6,927 nucleotides of DNA, taken from contig JABUEZ010000109.1 of assembly GCA_013314795.1 (NCBI GenBank), positions 1-6,927 of the forward strand, written 5' to 3'. This DNA comes from Candidatus Profundicultor aquiphilus. GTDB taxonomy: Bacteria; Atribacterota; Atribacteria; Atribacterales; Caldatribacteriaceae. The stretch's first letter is position 1; every line of letters begins with the position of its first letter. This document shows, one piece after another, positions 1 through 6,186 of the stretch. The notes beneath the pieces were generated by a model that was given only the letters and a program-made list of their open reading frames with translations, did not search any database and was not told where the DNA came from. The translations under genes and the position numbers were made by a program.

Positions 1-714
1 GTAATGACCAAAGCTGGGAAGCCCTTTTTCACCGGCCACCTGAACCACCGTGGCCGAATCTTCGGTGAAAGCGAGAACATCAATTCCCTCGGCAATCAGG
101 GCCTCTGCAGCTTCTTTGGCGCCCTGGGGGTCATACCAGGCAGTCTGCAACCAGCGCACATGGACTTCAGCATTGGGGTTAACCCGCCGAACTCCCAAGG
201 TGAAAGCGTTAATGTGCCGCTTGAGTTCCGGAATCGGAAATGTCCCCACATAGCCAATTTTACCAGATTTGGTCAACGCCCCTGCCATAAGGCCGTTCAG
301 ATAATACACCTGATGGAAATCGGCCATGTAGGTGGCCATATTCGGCGCACGCTTAAATCCCGAACAGTGAAAGAAAATGGTATCGGGGTATCGCTTGGCC
401 GCATTGAGAGTCCCATCCATGAAGCCGAAACTGGTGGTAACCACGATATTTACTTTTTCCTGATTCACCAAACGGTCGATAACCCCTTCCACCTCTCCTT
501 CCGGTACCGCCTCCACATAGAGGGTATCCAGCCAGGGGTAGGTTTCCTCAAGAACCTGACGCGCTTTTTCGTGGGCATTGCTCCAGCCGAGATCCCCAAT
601 AGGGCCAACGTAAATAAATCCTGCCTTGAGTTTGGCTTCCTGAGCCGATACCATACCCCCCAAAAGGGCGCAAAGAACAAGAAAGGCAAACAGCATAAGA
701 AAGCTTCGCTTCAC
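1..714 (-). CDS. BMP-family (PnrA/Med-like) ABC transporter solute-binding protein, C-terminus cut by window edge
   Basis: Periplasmic substrate-binding component of a BMP-type ABC importer. Characterised relatives (PnrA/TmpC, RfuA) bind purine nucleosides or riboflavin; the ligand here is unknown. The 238 visible codons run without a stop to base 1, and family members are usually about 330-360 residues, so roughly the last third lies outside the window. Residues 1-24 form a Sec signal peptide (MKRS, then a hydrophobic core) ending VSA before QEAK, a signal peptidase I site. Cys15 is preceded by Leu, so there is no proper lipobox. Family motifs follow: GDLGWSNAHEKAR (40-52), TTSFGFMD (93-100), KIGYVGTFPIPE (152-163), INAFTLGVRRVNP (168-180) and WYDP (193-196). 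The start is GTG at 714, chosen because a strong Shine-Dalgarno site lies just upstream; the in-frame ATG at 696 has none and would shorten the signal peptide. A separate promoter lies in the preceding gap. Family call is secure; ligand is not. Confidence 0.9.
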   Translation of the reverse strand, partial: MKRSFLMLFAFLVLCALLGGMVSAQEAKLKAGFIYVGPIGDLGWSNAHEKARQVLEETYPWLDTLYVEAVPEGEVEGVIDRLVNQEKVNIVVTTSFGFMDGTLNAAKRYPDTIFFHCSGFKRAPNMATYMADFHQVYYLNGLMAGALTKSGKIGYVGTFPIPELKRHINAFTLGVRRVNPNAEVHVRWLQTAWYDPQGAKEAAEALIAEGIDVLAFTEDSATVVQVAGEKGLPSFGHY

Positions 715-718
715 AAAA

Positions 719-727
719 CCACCTCCC
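719..727 (-). promoter_or_regulatory. Ribosome binding site for the BMP gene
   Basis: On the minus strand this reads GGGAGGTGG, a near-complete match to the anti-Shine-Dalgarno complement. The GGAGGT core ends 6 bases before the GTG at 714. It decides for the GTG start over the downstream in-frame ATG. Confidence 0.85.
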
Positions 728-751
728 GAACGATTGGTCACAACACAGAAC

Positions 752-780
752 ATTGTAGACAAAATCATTGTTTTTCTCAA
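752..780 (-). promoter_or_regulatory. Sigma-70-type promoter for the BMP gene
   Basis: On the minus strand a -35 box TTGAGA (780-775) is followed by exactly 17 bases and a -10 box TACAAT (757-752). Each box differs from consensus at one position (TTGACA, TATAAT). The -35 box overlaps the TGA stop codon (779-777) of the upstream membrane protein gene. The predicted transcription start is near 745, giving a leader of about 30 bases with the ribosome binding site in it. ACAATG occurs twice, 15 bases apart (771-766 and 756-751), and the second copy overlaps the -10 box. This lets the transporter gene be expressed apart from the metabolic operon. Confidence 0.7.
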
Positions 781-1553
781 TCACCCTTTAAAGAAAGCCC
801 AAAGGCATAGCTGGAAAGAAAAAGGAGCGGTAAATGGAGAACACCATTCCACCAAAGCCGGGGAAAATCAACCATGAAATTAAGGAAAAAATTGTAGCCA
901 CCAATAATCGTCCCCACGAGACCGGTAATGCGCAACGTTACCAGATTCACCTCTGGATAACTAAGAAGAAAAACCACAAGGTAGAAAGGTGTCATCATGC
1001 AAAACGTTAAACCAGAAACGTTTGCAAAAACATCCCCAATGTGAAAACGCGGTTGCAAGGAGGCGGGATCAACAGGGTACAAGAAGGCAAAAATGGCCAC
1101 CCCTACCAGGAAGCCCTTCTTCCAGTTGAACCGTCTAAAGGTAAACGAAGTTTTTGGAGCAAAAAATTCCCCCAAAAAGGAGAGCGCCACAAGTGTCACC
1201 ATCACCACATTACTGGTTAGCATGCTAAAACCCCGATCCGGAAGTAAGGCCGTGTTCTGGAAAAAAGCCAGGATAAAATAGTGTAAAGTCGCAAAGAGAC
1301 GGAAAAACGGTTTACTCGCAGGAGAAACGATCAAAAGGCACAGTAAAACCAGAGGCACAACTTTAAAAACCGGATAGAAGTTCTTCCAGGAAAGAACCAA
1401 TGCGTGAGAAAGAACTTCCTCCACCAGGCGGTTGACATCCTGGGAACTGGTAATCCCCCAGATCGGATAAGGAGGAAGAAACTGGACGAGGAAAATGATA
1501 AAATAAAACCACCACTTTCGGGTGCCTTTTTCTATCCGCGCGTAAAGGGCCAT
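777..1553 (-). CDS. Multi-pass integral membrane protein of unknown family
   Basis: I do not recognise this 258-residue protein. It is very hydrophobic and rich in Phe, Leu and Trp. About seven or eight membrane segments can be drawn, near residues 14-32, 60-77, 84-104, 113-132, 147-160, 182-199, 205-225 and 237-255. Short basic stretches (residues 7-13, GTRKWW region; 140-146, RRFNWKK) probably face the cytoplasm. A polar loop at about 160-180 (YPVDPASLQPRFHIGDVF) is the most distinctive sequence. No ATP-binding, metal-binding or transporter signature is visible, and there is no signal peptide beyond the first membrane segment. The start is ATG 1553, with AGAGGAG 8 bases upstream; ATG 1589 in the same frame would add 12 residues and has a weaker, closer GGAG. 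It lies between a polyol-type operon and a solute-binding protein, so an accessory role in transport is conceivable but unsupported. It does not resemble a BMP-system permease. Confidence 0.75.
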   Translation of the reverse strand: MALYARIEKGTRKWWFYFIIFLVQFLPPYPIWGITSSQDVNRLVEEVLSHALVLSWKNFYPVFKVVPLVLLCLLIVSPASKPFFRLFATLHYFILAFFQNTALLPDRGFSMLTSNVVMVTLVALSFLGEFFAPKTSFTFRRFNWKKGFLVGVAIFAFLYPVDPASLQPRFHIGDVFANVSGLTFCMMTPFYLVVFLLSYPEVNLVTLRITGLVGTIIGGYNFFLNFMVDFPRLWWNGVLHLPLLFLSSYAFGLSLKGD

Positions 1554-1675
1554 ATTCTCAGCTCCTCTGTCGGTTTTTCTCCTGCCCATCTTACTCCACC
1601 AACGTTCCTTCAGGCAAATATGAGAATTGGCCCTTCACCTTTTTCTTATAAACCCTCTACATACCACCCCTATAC
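1554..1675 (-). other. Longest intergenic gap, no clear promoter or terminator
   Basis: These 122 bases separate the second SDR gene from the membrane protein gene (86 bases if ATG 1589 is the true start). I find no GC-rich hairpin followed by a T run, and no -35/-10 pair: the TATAAG and CATATT hexamers on the minus strand have no TTGACA-like partner at 16-18 bases. Whether the membrane protein is read through from the operon or has its own weak promoter cannot be decided from the sequence. Confidence 0.5.
1562..1568 (-). promoter_or_regulatory. Ribosome binding site deciding the start of the membrane protein
   Basis: The minus strand reads AGAGGAG, then 8 bases, then ATG at 1553. This is stronger and better spaced than the GGAG lying 4 bases before the alternative ATG at 1589. 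Confidence 0.65.
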
Positions 1676-2494
1676 TTATGCCCTCATACCATAGCGATGC
1701 GCCTTATGGGTCGGATAAACCGAAAATTGGGGAATGGTTACTTCGGGTGGCAAGGTAGCAATGTATAGGATGATCTCAGCGACATACTGCACATCGATAC
1801 AACTGGCGTAAATTCCCTCTTCGGCTTCTTTAGGGTCCAGCCATCCCTCAAGGTACGCCGGCAATCCTTCGGCGTAAATTCCTTTGTCGATTACTTCCGT
1901 CATGGGGGTTTTCACGTGCGAAGGATTGATCACCGTCACCGCGATGTTTTTCTTTACCCCTTCCAGAAGAATGTTTTCGCTGAAACCCATCATTCCATGC
2001 TTTGAAGCTCGATAAGGGCTGTGTCCGGGGCTTGAAGCGAGTTTGGCCGAAGTTGAACCCAGGTTGATAATCCTTCCGCCTCCAGCTTGTTTTTCCATAA
2101 CCCTGAAGGCTTCCCGACAGCACAGGAATACACCGGTCAGATTGACTGCAATGGTTTTATTCCACTCTTCCAGAGTCACTTCTGAAACCGGAGGAGCAAG
2201 GGAATCCCTCCCAGCACTGTTAACCAGGACATCGAGTCTTCCCCACCTTTGCACCACTCCCTGGAAAAACTCAATGACCGCTCTCTCTTCGGTGACATCA
2301 CCACACACACCGTAACATTCCGGCTGAGTTACCCGGATATCGTCTACCACCTTCAAGAGGCGCGGGCCATCGATATCCAGCAAAGCAACCTTGCAGCCGT
2401 TCTCGGCAAAAATCCTGGCCGTCGCTTCCCCGATTCCGGAAGCACCCCCTGTAACAATAGCAACCTTCCCTTCCATCTTTCTTGTCGATACCAT
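1676..2494 (-). CDS. Short-chain dehydrogenase/reductase (SDR), NAD-type, second copy in the operon
   Basis: Soluble cytoplasmic oxidoreductase of 272 residues, expected to interconvert an alcohol and a ketone or aldehyde. The Rossmann glycine motif TGGASGIG is at 15-22, and Asp40 at the end of beta-2 favours NAD(H). The structural motif is NSAG (92-95), a variant of NNAG. The active-site set is Asn118, Ser147 (in NLGS), Tyr161 and Lys165 (YRASK). The C-terminus is unusual for a classical sugar SDR: instead of the usual VDGG ending it has PPEVTIPQFSVYPTHKAHR, similar in form to the end of YdfG-like 3-hydroxy acid dehydrogenases. The start is ATG 2494, with AGGGGGTG 5 bases upstream; a TTG at 2530, directly after the kinase stop, lacks a site. 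The gap from the kinase gene is 36 bases. Fold and chemistry are secure; the substrate is unknown, with a polyol, ketose or hydroxy acid all possible. Confidence 0.9.
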   Translation of the reverse strand: MVSTRKMEGKVAIVTGGASGIGEATARIFAENGCKVALLDIDGPRLLKVVDDIRVTQPECYGVCGDVTEERAVIEFFQGVVQRWGRLDVLVNSAGRDSLAPPVSEVTLEEWNKTIAVNLTGVFLCCREAFRVMEKQAGGGRIINLGSTSAKLASSPGHSPYRASKHGMMGFSENILLEGVKKNIAVTVINPSHVKTPMTEVIDKGIYAEGLPAYLEGWLDPKEAEEGIYASCIDVQYVAEIILYIATLPPEVTIPQFSVYPTHKAHRYGMRA

Positions 2495-2499
2495 CACAG

Positions 2500-2507
2500 C
2501 ACCCCCT
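2500..2507 (-). promoter_or_regulatory. Ribosome binding site deciding the start of the second SDR
   Basis: The minus strand reads AGGGGGTG, 5 bases before ATG 2494. It excludes the upstream extension that begins with TTG directly after the kinase stop codon. An in-frame GTG one codon upstream (2497) is a less likely alternative. Confidence 0.7.
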
Positions 2508-2530
2508 AAAAGTGGCCTACACTTCCACAA

Positions 2531-4030
2531 TCACAGCGCCCATCCCCGAGAGCGTTCCACTGCCCTTTTCCAGCCACGGTAGAGTTCTTCTCGGCGTCCT
2601 GGTTCCATTTCGGGCTCGAAAACCCGGTCGATTTTCCACTGTTTCGAGATTTCCTCCCTATCTTTCCAGAACCCGACACCCAGTCCGGCCAGGTATGCCG
2701 CTCCCATGGCCGCCATCTCGGTCACCACCGGACGAATAACCGGCACTCCCAGAATGTCGGCCTGGAATTGCATCAGAAAATCATTTTTCACCGCTCCTCC
2801 ATCAACCCGGAGCGATTCCAAGGTAAACCCGGAGTCGGCCACCATGGATTCAAGTACATCCCTTGTCTGATAGGCCATGGATTCCAGGGTTGCTCGAACA
2901 ATGTGCGCCCGAGTCGTCCCTCGGGTAATGCCCACAATTGTCCCTCGAGCATACATATCCCAGTACGGTGCGCATAAACCGGTAAAGGCAGGAACAATGT
3001 AGACGCCTGCCGTATCGGGGACCGACTGGGCAAGGCTTTCCGTCTGCGCGGCGTTATCGATAATCTTCAGTCCATCCCGCAACCACTGCACCGCAGCCCC
3101 ACCAATGAAAACCACGCCCTCCAGAGAATACTCCACCCTCCCATTGATACCCCAGGCCAAATCGGTGGTGAGACCATGCTGGGAGAGGATAAATTTTTCG
3201 CCGATATTCATCATCATGGCCAGAGCCGTACCGTAGGTGTTCTTCGCCATCCCTGGCTTAAAACAGGTCTGCCCAAAAAGGGCAGCATGCTGGTCCCCGG
3301 CCACCCCGGCAATCGGGATTTCTTCACCCCAGAAAACACTTTTCTCTGTCAGAGCCAGAGTACCGCTAGAAGGTTTCGGCTGGGGAAGAATCTCCTGAGG
3401 AATCTGGAGCGCTGCCAAAAGTTCCTCATCCCAGGTGAGCTTCTGCACGTTAAAGAGCATGGTCCGGGAAGCATTGGAATAATCGGTGACATGGAAACGA
3501 CCACCGCTGAGCTTCCACATCAACCACGAGTCAATACACCCCATCTGGAGCTTGCCCTCTCGGACTTTTTCTTTCACCCCGGGAACGTTATCGAGAATCC
3601 ATTTGATTTTGGTGGCAGAAAAGTAGGCATCAATGGTGAGACCCGTCTTGGCCCGGACCTTTTCTTCTAAACCCCTGGATTTCAATTCCTCACAAATCGG
3701 AGCAGTACGGCGGCACTGCCAGACAATGGCATTATAAACCGGTTCCCCAGTATCTTTATCCCAGATGACCGTGGTTTCCCGCTGATTGGTAATGCCGATA
3801 CCGGCAACCTGAGACGCATCAATATGCGCCTTCGCCATGGCCTCCTGGATGCACTTCATGGTTGTGTCCCAGTACTCCTTGGGATTGTGTTCCACCCAGC
3901 CAGGATGAGGATAAATCTGAGCAATCTCCTGGTAGGCACTTGAAACCACTGTTCCTTCGTGGTTAACGAGAATTACTCTGGTGCCTGTTGTCCCCTGATC
4001 GATGGCCATTATGTATTCTCTATCCATCAT
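2531..4030 (-). CDS. glpK: Glycerol kinase-type FGGY carbohydrate kinase
   Basis: Cytoplasmic ATP-dependent kinase; glycerol kinase makes sn-glycerol 3-phosphate. At 499 residues it has full family length. Matches run end to end: the phosphate loop AIDQGTTGTR (9-18), NQRETTVIWD (82-91), WQCRRTA (104-110), AGDQHAALFGQ (244-254), KNTYGT (263-268), PAFTGL (347-352) with APYWD (354-358), and VDGGAVKNDF (409-418). Glycerol-contacting residues of the E. coli enzyme are kept: Arg84, Glu85, Trp104, Tyr136, Asp246 and Gln247. The residue at Phe270 of E. coli is Ala271 here (GTALAMMMN for GTGCFMLMN), and FTGLG is FTGLC (Cys353). The fructose-1,6-bisphosphate loop (GGKGGTR in E. coli) is absent. The His phosphorylated by HPr in Firmicutes is replaced by Val232. 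ATG 4030 follows AAGGGGGG at 5 bases, in a 16-base gap after the dehydrogenase. FGGY glycerol kinase-type is near certain; glycerol as the physiological substrate is likely but open. Confidence 0.93.
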   Translation of the reverse strand: MMDREYIMAIDQGTTGTRVILVNHEGTVVSSAYQEIAQIYPHPGWVEHNPKEYWDTTMKCIQEAMAKAHIDASQVAGIGITNQRETTVIWDKDTGEPVYNAIVWQCRRTAPICEELKSRGLEEKVRAKTGLTIDAYFSATKIKWILDNVPGVKEKVREGKLQMGCIDSWLMWKLSGGRFHVTDYSNASRTMLFNVQKLTWDEELLAALQIPQEILPQPKPSSGTLALTEKSVFWGEEIPIAGVAGDQHAALFGQTCFKPGMAKNTYGTALAMMMNIGEKFILSQHGLTTDLAWGINGRVEYSLEGVVFIGGAAVQWLRDGLKIIDNAAQTESLAQSVPDTAGVYIVPAFTGLCAPYWDMYARGTIVGITRGTTRAHIVRATLESMAYQTRDVLESMVADSGFTLESLRVDGGAVKNDFLMQFQADILGVPVIRPVVTEMAAMGAAYLAGLGVGFWKDREEISKQWKIDRVFEPEMEPGRREELYRGWKRAVERSRGWAL

Positions 4031-4046
4031 TCCAACCCCCCTTATT

Positions 4047-5087
4047 TTACGGCTGGATAATCGCCTTCATAATTTGCCCTTCCTTCATGGCATGAATCCC
4101 TTCCACAATGTGGGCGAGAGGAAAAGTATTCGTGACGTAGTGACGCGAATCGACCTGTCCATGAGCGAGAAGTTGCAGGGCCAGTCGATTTTGCGCCGCC
4201 GTTGAGGCATGCGCTCCAAAAACGCCGATTTCCTTATAATGAATCAAATTACTATCCAAAAAACCCAGAGAATTACTGGCCGGCAATCCTCCAAAAAGAC
4301 TAACCCGTCCACGTCGGGCAACCATCTGCAGTGCCTGCGCTTGCGCCTGCCCCACCGGACAGGCCACGATGGCTACATCCACACCATATCGGTCAGTCTG
4401 GGTAAGGACTGCTTCCACAGGATTCACAAGGGCACTATTAATGGTCACGATTTTTTCGCTCAGAGAGTGAGCATGTTCCAACCTCTGAGGCACCACATCG
4501 ATGACAAAAACCTTTGTTGCCCCTTTAAGTAAAGCCAGTTCGGTATGGAAAAGACCGATAATCCCAGCCCCGATTACTGCAACAGTCTGTCCCAGGCCTA
4601 TCCCCAGTGGTTCCTGACCATTGAGACAACAGGCCAGAGGTTCAGCAAGTATCGCTTTCTCAAATGGTAAATGAGAGGGCAACTTATTGACATGACCCTG
4701 TCGCACCGCTTTGGCCGGAACGGTCATGAATTCAGCAAAACCACCGTCAAATTCAAAACCAATGGTTTCAAGTTCCGGACACATATTGGTGTGTCCGGAA
4801 CGACAATATACGCAGTTTCCACAACCAATGGCCGGCGCTACCGCCACCCGATCTCCCACCGCATATCCAGAAACACCGGCTCCAACTTCACACACTTCTC
4901 CAACCACTTCATGTCCCAGAATCCGGGGGGGTTTGACGTGGCTACTTCCATGCCAGATGGTGCGCACATCGGACCCGCATACCGCACAGGCTCTGACCCG
5001 GAGCAACAGTCCTCCTGCTTCCACTTCCGGCCGTGGTACATCCCGGACCACGACTTTCCCAATTTCTTCCATTACTGCTGCTTTCAT
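4047..5087 (-). CDS. Zinc-dependent medium-chain dehydrogenase (threonine/sorbitol dehydrogenase type)
   Basis: Cytoplasmic NAD-linked alcohol or polyol dehydrogenase of 346 residues, the usual family length. The N-terminal GroES-like domain carries the catalytic zinc ligands Cys37 (in CGSD), His59-Glu60 (GHE) and Glu149 (in LAEP). The structural zinc cluster is Cys89, Cys92, Cys95 and Cys103. The Rossmann domain has GAGIIG (173-178), with Asp197 at the end of beta-2, which favours NAD. Substrates in this family include L-threonine, sorbitol, xylitol, 2,3-butanediol and polyol phosphates; none can be chosen from the sequence. ATG 5087 (MKAAV) was chosen because GGAGAGGT lies 5 bases upstream. 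An ATG at 5102 would overlap the preceding stop as TGATG but has no site. It lies 14 bases after the GatD-like gene and 16 before the kinase, so co-transcription is very likely. Confidence 0.92.
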   Translation of the reverse strand: MKAAVMEEIGKVVVRDVPRPEVEAGGLLLRVRACAVCGSDVRTIWHGSSHVKPPRILGHEVVGEVCEVGAGVSGYAVGDRVAVAPAIGCGNCVYCRSGHTNMCPELETIGFEFDGGFAEFMTVPAKAVRQGHVNKLPSHLPFEKAILAEPLACCLNGQEPLGIGLGQTVAVIGAGIIGLFHTELALLKGATKVFVIDVVPQRLEHAHSLSEKIVTINSALVNPVEAVLTQTDRYGVDVAIVACPVGQAQAQALQMVARRGRVSLFGGLPASNSLGFLDSNLIHYKEIGVFGAHASTAAQNRLALQLLAHGQVDSRHYVTNTFPLAHIVEGIHAMKEGQIMKAIIQP

Positions 5088-5092
5088 GCTTA

Positions 5093-5100
5093 ACCTCTCC
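5093..5100 (-). promoter_or_regulatory. Ribosome binding site deciding the start of the second zinc dehydrogenase
   Basis: The minus strand reads GGAGAGGT, 5 bases before ATG 5087. It sits between the upstream stop and this start, and argues against the overlapping TGATG start at 5102. Confidence 0.7.
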
Positions 5101-5101
5101 A

Positions 5102-6151
5102 TCAAGGGATGAACAGTACTTTGTTAAAGAATTCCGTACGGTTCCAGAGCCTGCGGAACACCTCCGGTGCTTCATCAAGGGTGAAACGATGGCTGATAAT
5201 GGGTTGACAGCGGATTTGCCCTTTAGCCACAAAGGTAAGGGAAAGTTTCCACTCATGCACTGGTAGTGGCGCAAAGCCGGAATTCCAGGCTCCCACAATG
5301 TGTATCTCCTTTCGAAGTAACCCATCCAGTGTTTTGACCGGGATCGTCAGGTCATCGTAGGAAATACCACAAAACGCCACCACGCCCTCCTTCCCTACCA
5401 TGCGTAAAGACTGTTCCTGGGTTATCTTTGACCCAGCAATTTCTATCACCCGATCAACACCACACCCCTGCGTTTTCTCCATAATGAAAGCCACGGGATC
5501 CATTTCTCTGGCGTTGACCACTACGTCGGCGCCGACTTCCTTCGCCACTTTCAGTTTTTCTTCAAAGATATCCACGGCAAAGATTTCCTTCGCCCCCATG
5601 ATTTTCGCCCACTGAACTGCAAAAAGACCGATGGGACCAACACCAAGCACAGCAACCGAATTTCCCCCTTCAACTTTTGCCTGACGCAAAGCATGGAGAG
5701 CAATAGCAATGGGGTCTGTGCAGGCACCGGACTCAAAGTCCACCGCATCGGGAAGCTTTAATAGATTACTTTCTTCAACCACCACATATTCCGCCATTGC
5801 TCCGTCAGTCCTTGAACCGTAATAACTGTAATCATCACAGAGGTTAAATTTACTGACCCGACAGTAATCACAGTGTCCACAGGGAATTAAAGGGATAACC
5901 GTAACACGGTCACCGATCTGGTAAGATTTCACATACTTTCCCAGGCGTACCACTTCACCCGAAAACTCATGACCTATGGTGGTGGGGTAGGAATATGTCC
6001 CCTTTTTCATCACCCTTCCGGGGTCAGAACCACACACTCCCACTGCCCGGACTTTTACCAAAACCTGATGATCACCAACCTCTGGCACGTCAACTTCTTC
6101 AACCCGCAGGTCTCCAGGGGCGTATAACCGAACAGCCTTCATTTTTGCCAT
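5102..6151 (-). CDS. Galactitol-1-phosphate 5-dehydrogenase-like zinc dehydrogenase
   Basis: Cytoplasmic NAD-linked medium-chain dehydrogenase of 349 residues. Compared from memory with E. coli GatD, which oxidises galactitol 1-phosphate to tagatose 6-phosphate, it shares the GHEFSG block (60-65), a PLIPCGHC-type structural zinc loop (87-94), a GSR.DG.AEY.VV stretch (112-125), RKE..I.G.W (280-289) and a late EW (300-301). The catalytic zinc ligands are Cys40 and His61-Glu62. The fourth, Glu in GatD (IEP), is Asp146 here (TDP). The structural zinc cysteines are 91, 94, 97 and 105. The nucleotide motif is GVGPIG (170-175), with Asp194 after beta-2 favouring NAD. ATG 6151 follows GGAGAGGAG at 11 bases, rather wide; ATG 6142 would be further away. 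The gap from the preceding SDR is 35 bases. No PTS genes for galactitol are in view, so the substrate may be a free polyol or another polyol phosphate. Confidence 0.9.
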   Translation of the reverse strand: MAKMKAVRLYAPGDLRVEEVDVPEVGDHQVLVKVRAVGVCGSDPGRVMKKGTYSYPTTIGHEFSGEVVRLGKYVKSYQIGDRVTVIPLIPCGHCDYCRVSKFNLCDDYSYYGSRTDGAMAEYVVVEESNLLKLPDAVDFESGACTDPIAIALHALRQAKVEGGNSVAVLGVGPIGLFAVQWAKIMGAKEIFAVDIFEEKLKVAKEVGADVVVNAREMDPVAFIMEKTQGCGVDRVIEIAGSKITQEQSLRMVGKEGVVAFCGISYDDLTIPVKTLDGLLRKEIHIVGAWNSGFAPLPVHEWKLSLTFVAKGQIRCQPIISHRFTLDEAPEVFRRLWNRTEFFNKVLFIP

Positions 6152-6162
6152 CGTTTCTACAG

Positions 6163-6171
6163 CTCCTCTCC
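6163..6171 (-). promoter_or_regulatory. Widely spaced ribosome binding site for the GatD-like gene
   Basis: The minus strand reads GGAGAGGAG, then 11 bases before ATG 6151. The spacing is at the upper limit for efficient initiation, but no better start is present: the next in-frame ATG (6142) is 20 bases away. Confidence 0.6.
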
Positions 6172-6186
6172 TGTCAGTTCAATTTT

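Noticed and set aside
4..810. Plus-strand open frame of 268 codons
   Set aside because: It lies opposite the BMP gene, whose minus-strand frame shows a signal peptide, family motifs, a ribosome binding site and a promoter. The plus-strand translation has no recognisable features.
1590..1675. Possible promoter (TATAAG, CATATT) or terminator in the gap before the membrane protein
   Set aside because: No -35 partner at 16-18 bases was found for either hexamer, and no stem with a following T run was seen.
3176..3670. Plus-strand open frame of 164 codons
   Set aside because: It is fully inside the kinase gene on the opposite strand, where the conserved FGGY motifs are continuous. It is a shadow frame.
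2531..4030. Kinase as a degenerate or broken gene because of altered pocket residues
   Set aside because: The frame is full length, and the phosphate, ATP and most substrate motifs are intact, so it is a functional variant rather than a pseudogene.
5100..5105. TGATG stop-start overlap as the true start of the second zinc dehydrogenase
   Set aside because: No ribosome binding site precedes it. ATG 5087 has GGAGAGGT at good spacing and gives the typical MKAAV N-terminus.
4671..5112. Overlapping plus-strand frames of 133-140 codons
   Set aside because: They are antisense to the zinc-binding domain of the second dehydrogenase. The Cys- and His-rich motifs on the minus strand explain the lack of stops.
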